DNA of 64,000 nucleotides from Thinopyrum elongatum (taxonomy: Eukaryota; Streptophyta; Magnoliopsida; Poales; Poaceae). Each line of letters opens with the position of its first letter. The first letter of the stretch is position 1. Where the stretch lies: contig JAAAXO010000128.1 of NCBI GenBank assembly GCA_011799875.1, positions 62,001 to 126,000 on the forward strand, in the 5' to 3' direction. The position numbers and the translations under genes are program-made. This document shows positions 33,797 through 45,443 of this stretch, piece by piece. The notes under the pieces are model-generated. The model saw nothing but the letters and a program-made list of their open reading frames with translations, was not told the DNA's origin and did not search any database.

Positions 33797-34904
33797 AGTG
33801 GTATCAGATTCCCAGGTTGCTCGGTGAGATTTACAGTTTTTCGTAGTTTAGATCGAGTCTGTTCTTCATACCTACAGTCCAGGAAAAAGCCAAAAAAAAA
33901 ATTTAGGGTTAGTTCATCATATCCGAACCAATCTGAGCCTTTGCATAATCTTTTTAGGGTTTTTGCTTTGTTGAATTTGCGGTTGCATCGTCGTGTCAAG
34001 TTGCTGGTCTTAGCGTCTAGTTCTTTAGAGTTTCGAGTTCTGTTCACAAGTTGTCACGCCGCTGCCGCACCATCATCATCGCCCCTACCGTATACCACCA
34101 CAGCTTATCTGCTATTTCTCTGAGTCCATATACCACCACCGATCCGAGTCCATATACCACCACCAATCCGAGCCCACATATAATACCGTCATATACCATC
34201 ACCAGTCCGAGTTCCACCAGATTCATCTCTGCCACCAGTCCTAGTCCGAGTCCAGTATTTATTCCTTTATTTTAGAGTTCCAGATCACGCGATACTACGA
34301 GTCGTGAACAAGTCGGATTCCCCAATTTTCGTGCTACCCGCAGAAGAAAAATAGTTCCAGTTTCAAAAAAAAAAAAACTAAGTCTGGAAAATTCTGGCTA
34401 GGCAGTTTTTAGACCATTTGTAGACTTTTTCGAAAAAAAAATTGTTGCGGAGCAAAAAAAAAAGAGGAAAAAAAGTGCAACAAAAAAAAGAAAAAAATTC
34501 AGAGTGTGCTCCTCCCTTGTTTACGTGCAGCGCCGTGATTTTTGTTAGTGTTCTAGGCTCGCGTCTCTAGCACGGTCTAGCCTAGGACCAGCACAGTACC
34601 GTCGTTGAGAGTTTATTCAACATTGCATCTCTGAATTGATTATTGCTGACCCTTTTTGCTACCATATCATAAGCCTTCCCAGCTCCACATACATCTACAT
34701 CGTGCGTTTAACACCACCTGGCAATCGCTCTGTCCAAGCTCTGAGAGTTTTGACTACAAAGGTTGCCGATCACCACCTGCTGCTGGGTAAGAACTTGTAA
34801 GAATTTGAGATTTGCTTGACGGATTTGTGACACCACACCACACCACCACCACTTTCTAGTAGTCTATAGGATCATATTCTTGTGTGTTTCTATTGCTGCT
34901 AACC
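33797..34904 (+). other. A1-subtype 5' leader with short tandem repeats
   Basis: 1.1 kb from PBS (33799-33808) to the gag ATG. It contains a poly(A) run at 33890-33901, a telobox-like TTTTTAGGGTTTTTGC near 33952, two copies of a ~24-bp CCATATACCACCACC(G/A)ATCCGAG repeat (about 34127-34175), A-runs at 34366-34496 and the shared GTGTTCTAGGCTCGCGTCTCTAG near 34548. The inverted leader at 10893-12018 and the one at 54032 have three copies of the same repeat. Confidence 0.85.
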
Positions 34905-37900
34905 ATGGCAGGATCACAAGCCGGCGAGATTGACTGGGAGAACATGACGAACAAGGAGTTGCATGATAAATTTCAGCAAATGATGAGTGGCCAGGTGGGA
35001 GATGTGCTAAACAGATTTGAAGAGGCCATGGAGAAGATAGATGGCATGGAGAAGTCGTTCGAGACAAAGCTGGATAACAAGTTTAATGAATTGCTCACGC
35101 GTCTTCCCCAACCACCACCGGCTGCACCTGTCGCACCTCTGCAACGACAACAACAACGCCCCCTTCCAAATCAGTTCGGACGAGCGAAGCGTGTTCCTCT
35201 TGAGGATGGCCAAACTTCTGGTGCTGCTGTACCTACTGTTGATGCTTCTTTGGCTTCTGCTCCTGCTGCCGCTGGTGCCGAGGAGGAGGATGATTACGCG
35301 GGCGATTATGAGGATGTGGTTGATCAAAATCATAACTACGTGCAACCACCAGCACCAGGTCGTCCACATGCAAATAATCGCAATGGTAGGTCTGCACCAC
35401 CACTTCAGGTACGAGATCATGACCATCTTCCTAAATTAAAATTGAATATTCCACCATTCGAGGGTAGATATGTTCCTGATATATATCTTACTTGGGAGTT
35501 AGAAACTGAACAACGTTTTACATGTTTACAATATCCCGAGGAACGACGTGTTGCTGCTGCTGTTTGTGCTTTCACTAGTTTTGCATGTGTATGGTGGTCT
35601 GAACATTGTAGATTATATCCTATTCCAGCTACGTGGGCTGCTTTGAAAACTGCTATGCGTACTCGTTGGGTTCCACCATATTATCAACGTGAATTACTTC
35701 AAAAATTGCAGCGCTTAAGACAAGGAAAAAATTCTGTAGAAGAATATTATCAGGAATTACAAACTGGCATGATTAGATGTGGTATTGTTGTGGAGAATGA
35801 AGCTATGCTTGCACGTTTCATGGGTGGATTAAATAGAGAGATTCAGACCATTCTAGAGTATAAGGAGTATAATAATATCACTCGTTTATTCCATCTTGCT
35901 TGTAAAGCTGAACGTGAAGTGCAGGATCGACAGGCATTGGCGCGAACTAATTTTTCTGCAGGTCGATCTTCATCATGGACACCGCGTGCCTCCTCTACTC
36001 CCACACGTCCTACTGTGGCACCACTGACTTCAGCCGCCAATTCCAACCGAGATACAAGAAAACAGGCACCACCACCACCATCTGCCAAGAGTACACCTTC
36101 TGGGCCTGCCTAGAGCTCTTCTTCATCTATGGCATCAACAGGGCACACACATGATATTATTTGTCGTCGTTGTAAGGGAAGAGGTCATTATGCGAGAGAA
36201 TGCCAATCTCCGCGTGTTATGATTGCTACTGAGGATGGTGGGTATGAGTCCGCTAGTGACTATGATGAGGAGACTTTGGCTCTTATTACAAGTGAAGAAC
36301 ACGGTGGAGATGATTCTGATCATGAGACGCCATACATGGCTCCTGAAGACGCTGACAGGTATGAATGTTTAGTTGCTCAACGTGTTTTGAGTGTGCAGGT
36401 CACACAAGCTGAGCAAAATCAGAGGCATAATTTGTTCCATACAAAGGGAGTTGTGAAGGAACGTTCTGTTCGCGTCATCATAGATGGAGGGAGCTGCAAC
36501 AACTTGGCTAGCATGGAGATGGTGGAGAAGCTATCTCTCACCACAAGACCACATCCACATCCTTACTATATCCAATGGTTCAACAACAGCGGCAAGGTTA
36601 AGGTAACACGTACTGTTCGTGTGCATTTTAGTATCTCTACATATGCTGATTATGTTGATTGTGATGTGGTACCCATGCAAGCATGTTCATTATTACTTGG
36701 TAGACCATGGCAATTTGATAAAAATTCTGTACACCATGGTAGAAACAATCAGTATACTCTTGTTCATAAGGATAAACATATTACTTTGCTTCCTATGACT
36801 CCTGATTCTATTTTGAAAGATGATATTAATAGAGCTAGTAAAGCAAAGCATGAGAAAAATAAGAGTGAAAATCAGATTGTGGCAAAAGAATTTGAGCAAC
36901 AAATGAAGCCTAATAATAAACCATCTAGTGTTGCTTCTGAAATTAAATTGAAAAGTGCATGCTTACTTGCCACCAAATCTGATATTGATGATCTAGATTT
37001 CAGCAATTCTGTTTGCTATGCTTTTGTGTGCAAAGAGGCGTTATTTTCATTCGAGGACGTGCCTTCCTCTTTGCCTCCTGCGGTCACTAACATTTTGCAG
37101 GAGTTCGCTGACGTCTTTCCACAAGACGTGCCACCGGGATTACCACCTATTCACGGGATTGAGCATCAGATTGACTTAATTCCCGGTGCTTCGTTGCCAA
37201 ACAGTGCGCCATACCGTACCAATCCAGAGGAGACGAAGGAGATTATGCGTCAAGTACAGGAGTTGCTCGACAAAGGTTATATACGCGAATCTCTTAGTCC
37301 TTGTGCTGTTCCTATTATACTAGTGCCAAAAAAGGATGGTACGTCGCGTATGTGTGTTGATTGTAGAGGCATTAATAATATTACTATTCGTTATCGTCAT
37401 CCTATTCCTAGGCTAGATGATATGCTTGATGAATTGAGTGGCTCTACAATATTCTCCAAAGTTGATTTGCGTAGTGGATACCATCAAATTCGTATGAAAT
37501 TGGGGGATGAATGGAAAACAGCATTTAAAACAAAGTTTAGATTATATGAGTGGTTAGTCATGCCTTTTGGGTTAACTAATGCACCTAGTACTTTCATGAG
37601 ATTAATGAACGAAGTTTTACGTGCTTTCATTGGACGATTTGTGGTAGTCTACTTTGATGATATATTGATTTATAGCAGATCTTTGGAGGAACATTTGGAA
37701 CATTTACGTGCTGTTTTTATTGCTTTACGTGATGCACGTTTGTTTGGTAACCTTGGGAAGTGCACCTTTTGCACCGACCGAGTATCTTTTCTTGGCTATG
37801 TTGTTACTCCACAGGGAATTGAAGTTGATAAAGCCAAGATTGAAGCTGTTGAGAGTTGGCCACAGCCCAAAACGGTCACTCAAGTGAGGAGTTTTCTTGG

Positions 37901-40028
37901 ACTCGCTGGTTTCTATAGGCGTTTTGTGAGAGATTTCAGCACCATTGCTGCACCTCTCAATGAGCTTACAAAGAAGGATGTGCCTTTTGTTTGGGGTACC
38001 TCACAGGAAGAAGCCTTCACGGTATTGAAAGATAAGTTGACACATGCTCCTTTACTCCAACTTCCTGATTTTAATAAGACTTTTGAGCTTGAATGTGATG
38101 CTAGTGGAATTGGATTAGGAGGTGTTTTATTACAAGATGGCAAACCTGTTGCATACTTTTCTGAAAAATTGAGTGGGCCTAGTCTGAACTATTCTACTTA
38201 TGATAAAGAATTATATGCTCTTGTTCGGACCTTAGAAACATGGCAACATTATTTATGGCCCAAAGAATTTGTTATACATTCTGATCATGAATCTTTGAAA
38301 CACATTAAAAGTCAGGCAAAACTGAACCGTAGACATGCTAAATGGGTTGAATTTATTGAGACTTTCCCTTATGTCATTAAACACAAGAAGGGTAAAGAAA
38401 ATGTTATTGCTGATGCATTGTCTCGTCGTTATACTATGCTTTCACAACTTGACTTTAAAATATTTGGTATGGAGACCATCAAAGATCAATATGTGCATGA
38501 TGCTGAATTTAAAGATGTATTGCAGAATTGTAAGGAAGGGAGAACATGGAACAAGTTCGTCGTTAACGATGGATTTGTGTTTCGTGCTAACAAGCTATGC
38601 ATTCCAGCTAGCTCCGTTCGTCTTTTGTTGTTGCAGGAGGCGCATGGAGGAGGATTAATGGGACACTTTGGCGTGAAGAAGACGGAGGATATACTTGCTA
38701 CACATTTCTTTTGGCCAAAGATGAGACGGGATGTTGAGCGTTTTGTTGCTCGCTGCACTACATGTCAAAAAGCTAAGTCACGACTCAATCCTCATGGTTT
38801 ATATATGCCTTTGCCTGTACCTAGTGTTCCTTGGGAGGATATATCTATGGACTTTGTTTTAGGTTTACCTCGAACAAAGAAGGGGAGGGATAGCATATTT
38901 GTTGTCGTGGATAGGTTCTCGAAAATGGCACACTTTATACCATGTCATAAAAGCGATGATGCTGTTAATGTTGCTGATTTGTTCTTTCGTGAAATTATAC
39001 GCTTGCATGGTGTGCCAAATACTATTGTTTCAGATCGTGATACTAAATTTCTTAGCCACTTTTGGAGATGTTTATGGGCTAACTTGGGGACTAAACTGCT
39101 TTTTAGTACTACATGTCACCCCCAAACTGATGGACAAACTGAAGTAGTCAATAGAACATTGTCTACTATGCTTAGGGCTGTTTTGAAGAATAACAAGAAA
39201 ATGTGGGAAGAATGCTTGCCTCATATTGAATTTGCTTATAATCGTTCATTGCATTCTACTACTAAGATGTGTCCTTTTGAAATTGTGTATGGTTTCCTTC
39301 CTCGTGCACCAATTGATTTGTTGCCTCTTCCATCTTCGGAGAAGGTTAATTTTCATGCTAAACAACGTGCTGAATTGATCTTAAAAATGCATGAGTTAAC
39401 TAAGGAGAACATTGAGCGTATGAATGCTAAATATAAACTTGCTGGAGATAAGGGTAGAAAACATGTTGTGTTTGCACCTGGAGATCTTGTTTGGTTACAT
39501 TTGCGTAAGGATAGATTTCCTGATTTGCGCAAATCAAAGCTAATGCCACGTGCTGATGGTCCTTTTAAGGTGTTAGAGAAAATAAATGATAATGCATATA
39601 AACTTGAGCTGCCTGCAGATTTTGGGGTTAGTCCCACTTTTAACATTGCAGATCTGAAGCCTTATTTGGGTGAGGAAGATGAGCTTCCGTCGAGGACGAC
39701 TTCATTTCAAGAAGGGGAGGATGATGAGGACATCAATACCATTGTTACACCCACAGCCCCTGCTTCTATACATACTGGACCAATTACTAGAGCTCGCGCA
39801 CGCCAATTAAAATATCAGGTACTTTTGTTTCTTGGTAATGATTCTAAAGTTCATGAGAATATGATGTTGCCTAAATTGGATACATTTGTTTTGCTTACAA
39901 ATGAAGGGCCTAGCTTGGACAAGAAAGAGGAACCTTGGAGCAAGTTCAAGCATGGAGATGATGGCATGCACAAGGGGAACAAGAACGGAGTTACAAGTGA
40001 TGATTTTAGGACTTTGAAGCCACCATAA
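34905..40028 (+). pseudogene. gag-pol polyprotein of the A1 element, one nonsense codon
   Basis: 1708 codons in one phase, interrupted only by TAG at codon 403 (36111), where sister copies have CAG. Gag core ~175-342 (PPFEGRYVPDIYL, WWSEHC). CCHC knuckle C420, C423, H428, C433. Protease D527 in DGGS. RT with YFDD at 916-919. RNase H D1065 in ECDASG. Integrase zinc segment ending CTTCQKAK, catalytic D1316, D1377, E1413 (35 residues between the last two). GPF at 1552-1554. CR-like motif [12 protein letters not shown] at ~1624, in the LTR. There is no chromodomain. The last ~101 codons and the TAA at 40026 lie inside the 3' LTR. From codon 409 on the frame is fully open. The downstream frame starting at the Met at 36129 would lack gag. 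Confidence 0.93.
39709..39721 (+). other. Polypurine tract of the A1 element
   Basis: AAGAAGGGGAGGA directly before the LTR start at 39722, translated as part of the polyprotein. Confidence 0.85.
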
Positions 40029-40643
40029 TGAGTGCAGGAAGCCTTGGACGAAATATACAAGATGTCACTTCATAAATTTCGTCCAGAGGCTATTATAGGT
40101 GCTGCGTCACCTTATTATTGGGCCAGGCCCATGTAATTTCGAAATACTTGAGTATAGGCTGTTTTTAGAGTCCGTATGTGTGGGGAAACAAGAGATAGGG
40201 TTGGTTTCGGACCCCTCCTTCAAGGGCCACGAAATCCCCTCCTCTTCCTCCATATATACAGCCCTTAGGGCACCGTTTAGACTTTGGGTTTTTTTTAGAT
40301 TAAAAGTTCGCCATAGCTGCAACTTCGCGTACTTCGTTTGTGTTCAACGACCAGACCAAGACGTCACAGAACCCCACCTCGATCAATAAAGCTTTCATCT
40401 TATATTCGCAATATCCAGATTGCAAATCTTAGTTTCTTGCTTGTTCTTCGTTTGCTTGCAGGAGATAGACCCTCGGGGTCAGGTTGATTGTGCTCCGGCG
40501 TGGTCAATAACCTCTCGGAGTTGGTTTAGCGATTGCTAAGGCGCGACGTCCTCGCACGTTCGTAGTCGGATCGTCAAAGTCTACTCCACCAAAAATGATA
40601 GATATCATCTCATCGAAAGATCGGGACACCCTCGCCTCTATCA
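39722..40643 (+). repeat. 3' LTR of the A1 element
   Basis: 922 bp. It differs from its 5' partner at several U5 positions (CTCGGGGTCAGG, ATAGATATC, CCTCGATCAATAAAG) that match instead the LTRs at 12019-12940 and 53110-54031. This suggests that part of it came by recombination or conversion. It is followed by TCAAA at 40644-40648. Confidence 0.9.
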
Positions 40644-41272
40644 TCAAAAGGTGGTGAAACCAATGTGAGGACCTTGGGGACGTCGATAGCTTCAAAATGA
40701 GCCAAAGAACACTCAAATCAGAGTTCGGAGCGAAAAGTTGTGATGAAAACGGTGAAAGAGGCTGATGCCGAAATTCTGTGCGGCCGGAAGTTCCGGGGTT
40801 AGGGCCGGAAGTTCCGGGATCCGGAAGTTCTGGGCGGTGGTCGGAAGTTCCGGGGGTCGTGGAAAAAGTGCCGGGAGTCAGGGGATTTTGGGGGTAAACT
40901 CTCTGGCCCGGAAGTTCCGGGGGTCGTGGAATTTCTTCTGGGACGAACCCTAAATTCCGGATCTGAGAACGGGGGCAGAAAAACTTGATTTCCAAGGTCA
41001 AAATTGAGACGATTTCATGGATGGAAATGGGGGAAAAGATGGGGAAGGCTAGATCCACTCGAAACCAAGCAAATCCATGGATCAAAAGCAACAAAACATC
41101 ATCAAACCAACAAATCACAAAAAAAAATTGGGGCTATTTTTGGTGGGGATTTTTTAAATTGGGGAAGAACACAACAAAATTAGGCTAGAAAAAGATGGGT
41201 AGGGGCTCCAAATTCGTGATCAACCTTGCTCTGATCCAAGATGATCATGAGCAAGCTGGCTCTGATCCAAGA
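40644..41272 (-). other. 5' internal leader of the third-family element
   Basis: 629 bp between the TCAAA site and the family's 5' LTR. On the minus strand a PBS-like TTGGATCAGAGCCAG lies right after the LTR end (about 41256-41271); a near copy of the segment CTCTGATCCAAGATGATCATGAGC lies ~30 bp further in. About five copies of CCGGAAGTTCCGG or one-base variants cluster at 40785-40925. No convincing gene. Confidence 0.7.
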
Positions 41273-42032
41273 TGATGTAGGGTGGAACCCTAGATGGCCG
41301 ATCTTTCACGATTGGGGCGGATCCTACGAAGAACACGAAGAACACGAGGGGAAACGCGAGGGAAATCACGAGGGGAAACGAGAGGAAACACTCAAATAGA
41401 CAAGAAACGATCACACATGTGCTAGATCCTCGAAACACAAAGAGATACACGATCCAAATCCAACAAAGGACGATACATAGGGTAACCAGTTCTTCTCCGT
41501 GAGGAGGTCTTGAGTTCTTCCCGTTAGGGGTCTTGAATCCAGGTGGATCTTCTCCGTAGAGGCACGGTCTCTCTCGGAGGAGCAGATCCGGATGGATGAG
41601 CAAAGCCCTATCTCTCAAATGAGCTATCACTTCGCTAACCCTAAAACGTAGGTGGAAGAAGAGTATATATAGTCTAGGGGGCGAAGGGGTACATGGGCCT
41701 CGGCTCAGAGTCACTGCACGCACGCAGGCCGGAGGTTCCGGGCAGGGCCGGACATTCTGGCCAGGTTCCGGGCTATCCAGAGAGTTGGCGCGCTCGGGGC
41801 TGGTCTGGACTCCGGGGGCCGGAGGTTCCGGGCAGGACGGAAGGTCCGGGGGCCGAAAGTTCCGGGCAGTGGCCGGAAGTTCTGGGCTTGGAAGAAACTC
41901 TGCACAAGTCTTGACGCTGGCTGTTCCTCCTCCTTCTTCGGGACGATCGATGTACCTGATAACACATAGTGTCCCTGACTTAGGTAGCAACCATGTCTCA
42001 CTTGAATGGAAAGGGGAGGCATTTAGGAACGG
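41273..42032 (-). repeat. 5' LTR of the third-family element, truncated
   Basis: 760 bp matching 15190-16040 from TGATGTAGGGTGG to GCATTTAGGAACGG, where the A element at 42033 begins. About 90 bp of the LTR's outer end lie beyond that insertion and outside the window. It has small indels relative to the other LTR, including a 10-bp GAAGAACACG-type duplication near 41330 and a loss near 41745. Confidence 0.87.
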
Positions 42033-42958
42033 TGATGAGGACATCAATAACATTGTTACAACCACAGCCCCTGTTGCTATACATACTGGACCAATTACTA
42101 GAGCTCGCGCACGCCAATTAAATTATCAGGTACTTTCGTTTCTTGGTAATGATTCTAATGTTCATGAGAATATGATGCTGCCTAAATTGGATACATTTGT
42201 TTTGCTTACAAATGAAGGGCCTAGCTTGGACAAGAAAGAGGAACCTTGGAGCAAGTTCAAGCATGGAGATGATGGCATGCGCAAGGGGAACAAGAACGGA
42301 GTTACAAGTGATGATTTCAGGACTTTGAAGCCACCATAATGAGTGCAGGAAGCCTTGGACGAAATATAAAAGATGCCACTTCATAAATTTCGTCCAGAGG
42401 CTATTATAGGTGCTGCGTCACCTTATTATTGGGCCAGGCCCATGTAATTTCGAAATACTTGAATATAGGCTGTTTTTAGAGTCCGTATGTGTGGGGAAAC
42501 AAGAGATAGGGTTGGTTTCGGACCCCTCCTTCAAGGGCCACGAAATCCCCCCCCCCCCTCTTCCTCCATATATACAGCCCTTAGGGCACCGTTTAGACTT
42601 TGGGTTTTGTTTAGATTAAAAGTTCGCCATAGGTGCAACTTCGCGTACTTCGTTTGTGTTCAACGACCAGACCAAGATGTCACAGAACCCCACCTTGATC
42701 AATAAAGCTTTCATCTTATATTCGCAATATCCAGATTGCAAATCTTAGTTTCTTGCTTGTTCTTCATTTGCTTGCAGGAAATAGACCCTCATGGTCAGGT
42801 TGATCGTGCTCCGGCGTGGTCAATAACCTCTCGGAGTTGGTTTAGCGATTGCTAAGGCGCGACGTCCTCGCACGTTCGTAGTCGGATCGTCAAAGTCTAC
42901 TCCACCAAAAACGATAGCCTTCATCTCATCGAAAGACGGGACACCTCTGCCTCTATCA
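42033..42958 (+). repeat. 5' LTR of the A element carrying the B insertion
   Basis: 926 bp followed by a PBS (42961-42970). Left flank AACGG in the third-family LTR. The in-LTR frame mixes A2-like residues ([14 protein letters not shown]) with A1-like ones ([20 protein letters not shown]). A C10 run precedes the TATA box (42547-42557). Confidence 0.9.
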
Positions 42959-44085
42959 AGTGGTATCAGATTTCCAGGTTGCTCGGTGAGATTTTACAGT
43001 TTTTCGTAGTTTAGATCGAGTCTGTTCTTCATACCTACAGTCCACGAAAAAGCCAAAAAAATAAATTAGGGTTTGTTCATCATATCCGAACCAATCTGAG
43101 CCTTTGCATAATCTTTTTAGGGTTTTTGCTTTGTTGAATTTGCGGTTGCATCGTCGTGTCTAGTTGCTGGTCTTAGCGTCTAGTCCTTTAGAGTTTCGAG
43201 TTCTGTCACAGTTTGTCACGCCGCCGCCGCACCATATACCACCACCGCTGCCATATACACCACTGCTGCCATATACCACCACCGCTGCCATATACCATCA
43301 CCGCTGCCATATTCTACCAACATATATCCACCAACAATCCGAGTTCTTTTCATATTAGGTTTGTTTTCGAGACCCATCTATTTTCCGATTCGTGTTTCCT
43401 TGGCTGAGTGGGTTTCGAAAAAAAAAAGAGTCTGGAGACCCCCGGGCAGTTTTTAGGCCAAAATTTCGGCAGTCAAAAATATTTTTTCCCTATCCTATTT
43501 TTAGGTCCCAGGGAGCGTTTTGAGACACTCGCCATCATAGTGATTTTTTGTCGCACTTTTTCGTCGTCGCTGCCCTGATTTCCGAAAAAAAAAATGTCAA
43601 AAAAACATTTCGTGCCAATCCTTTGACTTGGGAAGAGTTTTGAGACACTCGCCATTATAGTGATTTTTTGCCAAAAAAAAGGAGCACAAAAAAAAATTAG
43701 AGTGTGCTCTTCCCTTGTTTATGTGCCGCGCCGTGATTTTGTTAGTGTTCTAGGCTCGCGTCTCTAGTACGGTCTAGCCTAGGACTAGCACAGTACCGTC
43801 GTTGAGCGTTTATTCAACTTTGCATCTCTGAATTGATTATTGCTGACATTTTTGCTACCATATCATAAGCCTTCCCAGCTCCACATACATCTACGTCATG
43901 CGTTTGACACCACCTGGCAATCGCTCTGTCCAATCTTTGAGAGTTTTGACTACAACGGTGGCCGAGCACCACCTGCTGCTCGGTAAGAACTAGTAAGCAT
44001 TTGAGATTCGCTTGACGGATTTGTGATACACCACCACCACCACTTCCTAGTAGTCTATAGGATCATATTCTTGTGTGTGCTAACC
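42959..44085 (+). other. A2-subtype 5' leader
   Basis: PBS at 42961-42970. The leader has a CCATATACCACCACCGCTG repeat block (about 43232-43320, ~21-bp units), homopolymer A runs and the duplicated TTTTGAGACACTCGCCAT segments at about 43519 and 43637. The ATG follows at 44086. Confidence 0.83.
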
Positions 44086-45443
44086 ATGGCAGGATCACAA
44101 GCCGATGAGACTGATTGGGAGAACATGACGAACAAACAGCTACATGATAAATTTCAGCAAATGATGAGTGGACAGGTGCAAGATGTGCTAAACAGATTTG
44201 AAGAGGCCATGGAGAAGATAGATGGAATTGAGAAGACGTTCGAAACAAAGCTCGATAACAAGTTTAATGAATTGCTCACGCGTCTTCCACAACCACCGCC
44301 GGCTGCACCTGTCGCACCCCTACAACAACAACAACGTCGCCTTCCAAATCAAGTGGGACGAGCACAGCGCGTTCCCCTTGAGCCTGGTCAAACTTCTGGT
44401 GCCGCTGCACCTACTGTTGATGCTTCTATGGCTCCTGCTGCCGCTGAGGAGGACGATTATGCGGCGATTACGAGGATGAGGTTGATCAAAATCAGAACTA
44501 CGTACCAGCACCAGGTCGTCCACATGCCAATAATCGCAATGGTAGGGCTGCATTACCAGCTCAGGTACGAGATCATGACCATCTTCCTAAACTGAAATTG
44601 AATATTCCACCATTTGAGGGTAGATATGTTCCTGATATATATCTTACTTGGGAGTTAGAAACTGAACAACGTTTTACATGTTTACAATATCCCAAGAAGA
44701 GACGTGTTGCTGCTGCTGTCTGTGCTTTTACTAGTTTTGCATGTGTATGGTGGTCTGAACATTGTAGATTATATCCTATTCCAACTACTTGGGCTGCTTT
44801 GAAAACTGCTATGCGTACTCGTTGGGTTCCTCCATATTATCAACGTGAATTACTTCAAAAATTGCAGCGCTTAAGACAAGGAAAAAATTCTGTAGAAGCA
44901 TATTATCAGGAATTACAAACTGGCATGATTAGATGTGGTATTGTTGAGGAGAATGAAGCTATGCTTGCATGTTTCATGGGTGGATTAAATAGAGATTCAG
45001 ACTATTCTAGAGTATAAGGAGTATAATAATATCACTCGTTTATTCCATCTTGCTTGTAAAGCTGAACGTGAAGTGTAGGATCGACAGGCATTGGCGCGAA
45101 CTAATTTTTCTGCAGGTCGATCTTCATCATGGACACCGCGTGCCTCCTCTACCCCCACACGTCCTACTGCAGCACCATTGACTTCAGCCGCCAATTCCAA
45201 CCGAGATACAAGAAAACAGGCACCACCACCACCATCTGCCAAGAGTACACCTTCTGGGCCTGCCCAGAGCTCTTCTTCATCTATGGCATCAACAAGGCAC
45301 ACACATGATATTATTTGTCGTCGTTGTAAGGGAAGAGGTCATTATGCGAGAGAATGCAAATCTCCGCGTGTTATGATTGCTACTGAGGATGGTGGGTATG
45401 AGTCCGCTAGTGACTATGATGAGGAGACTTTGGCTCTTATTAC
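44086..45443 (+). pseudogene. Broken gag of the A element, interrupted by a B element
   Basis: It starts MAGSQADETDWENMTNKQLH (A2 type). One G is lost near 44462 (GCGGCG for GCGGGCG) and a second indel follows near 44503, which shift the frame. Two more small losses near 44993-45003 shift it again. A TAG at 45076 replaces CAG. The gag core, a degenerate linker and the CCHC knuckle are recognisable to ETLALIT, where the B element entered after ATTAC. The N-terminal half is A2-like; the linker (TPTRPTAAPLTS, PPPPSAKSTPSG) is A1-like. Gag cannot be produced from this copy. Confidence 0.88.
45439..45443 (+). repeat. Target-site duplication ATTAC (left copy)
   Basis: ATTAC precedes the B element and recurs at 50216-50220 right after it; the interrupted pol codons resume there. 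Confidence 0.92.

Larger units (their letters stand above)
29583..40643 (+). mobile_element. 11-kb composite A insertion: hybrid LTR, inverted pol piece, full A element
   Basis: The unit is bounded by TCAAA on both sides. In order it holds a hybrid LTR (29583-30494), a PBS, an inverted 2360-bp pol fragment (30515-32874), an A LTR (32875-33796), a complete internal region and a 3' LTR (39722-40643). The outer LTRs are not of the same type (A-U3/B-U5 versus A). The inverted pol shares private variants with the pol downstream. Either an aberrant cDNA was integrated as a unit or a normal insertion was rebuilt later by recombination. Confidence 0.75.
15190..42032 (-). mobile_element. Non-autonomous LTR element of a third family, split by two insertions
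   Basis: LTRs of the same family occur at 15190-16040 and 41273-42032 with minus orientation: a purine tract (reverse of 16041-16058) precedes the left LTR, and a PBS-like sequence follows the right LTR. Removing 17285-25060 (TSD CATCA) and 29583-40643 (TSD TCAAA) leaves about 8 kb. It carries His/Asp/Cys-rich ORFs and no recognisable protease, RT or integrase, so it must rely on another element. It sits in the gypsy gag ending at 15189 (flank CTGCT). Its 5' LTR is cut by the A element at 42033, so its other TSD is outside the window. Confidence 0.85.

Noticed and set aside
29583..40643. Two independent insertions, a solo LTR plus a full element
   Set aside because: Only the outer edges share a TSD (TCAAA); the inner LTR at 32875 has an unmatched flank and the intervening DNA is inverted pol, not host element. 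Later recombination is still possible.
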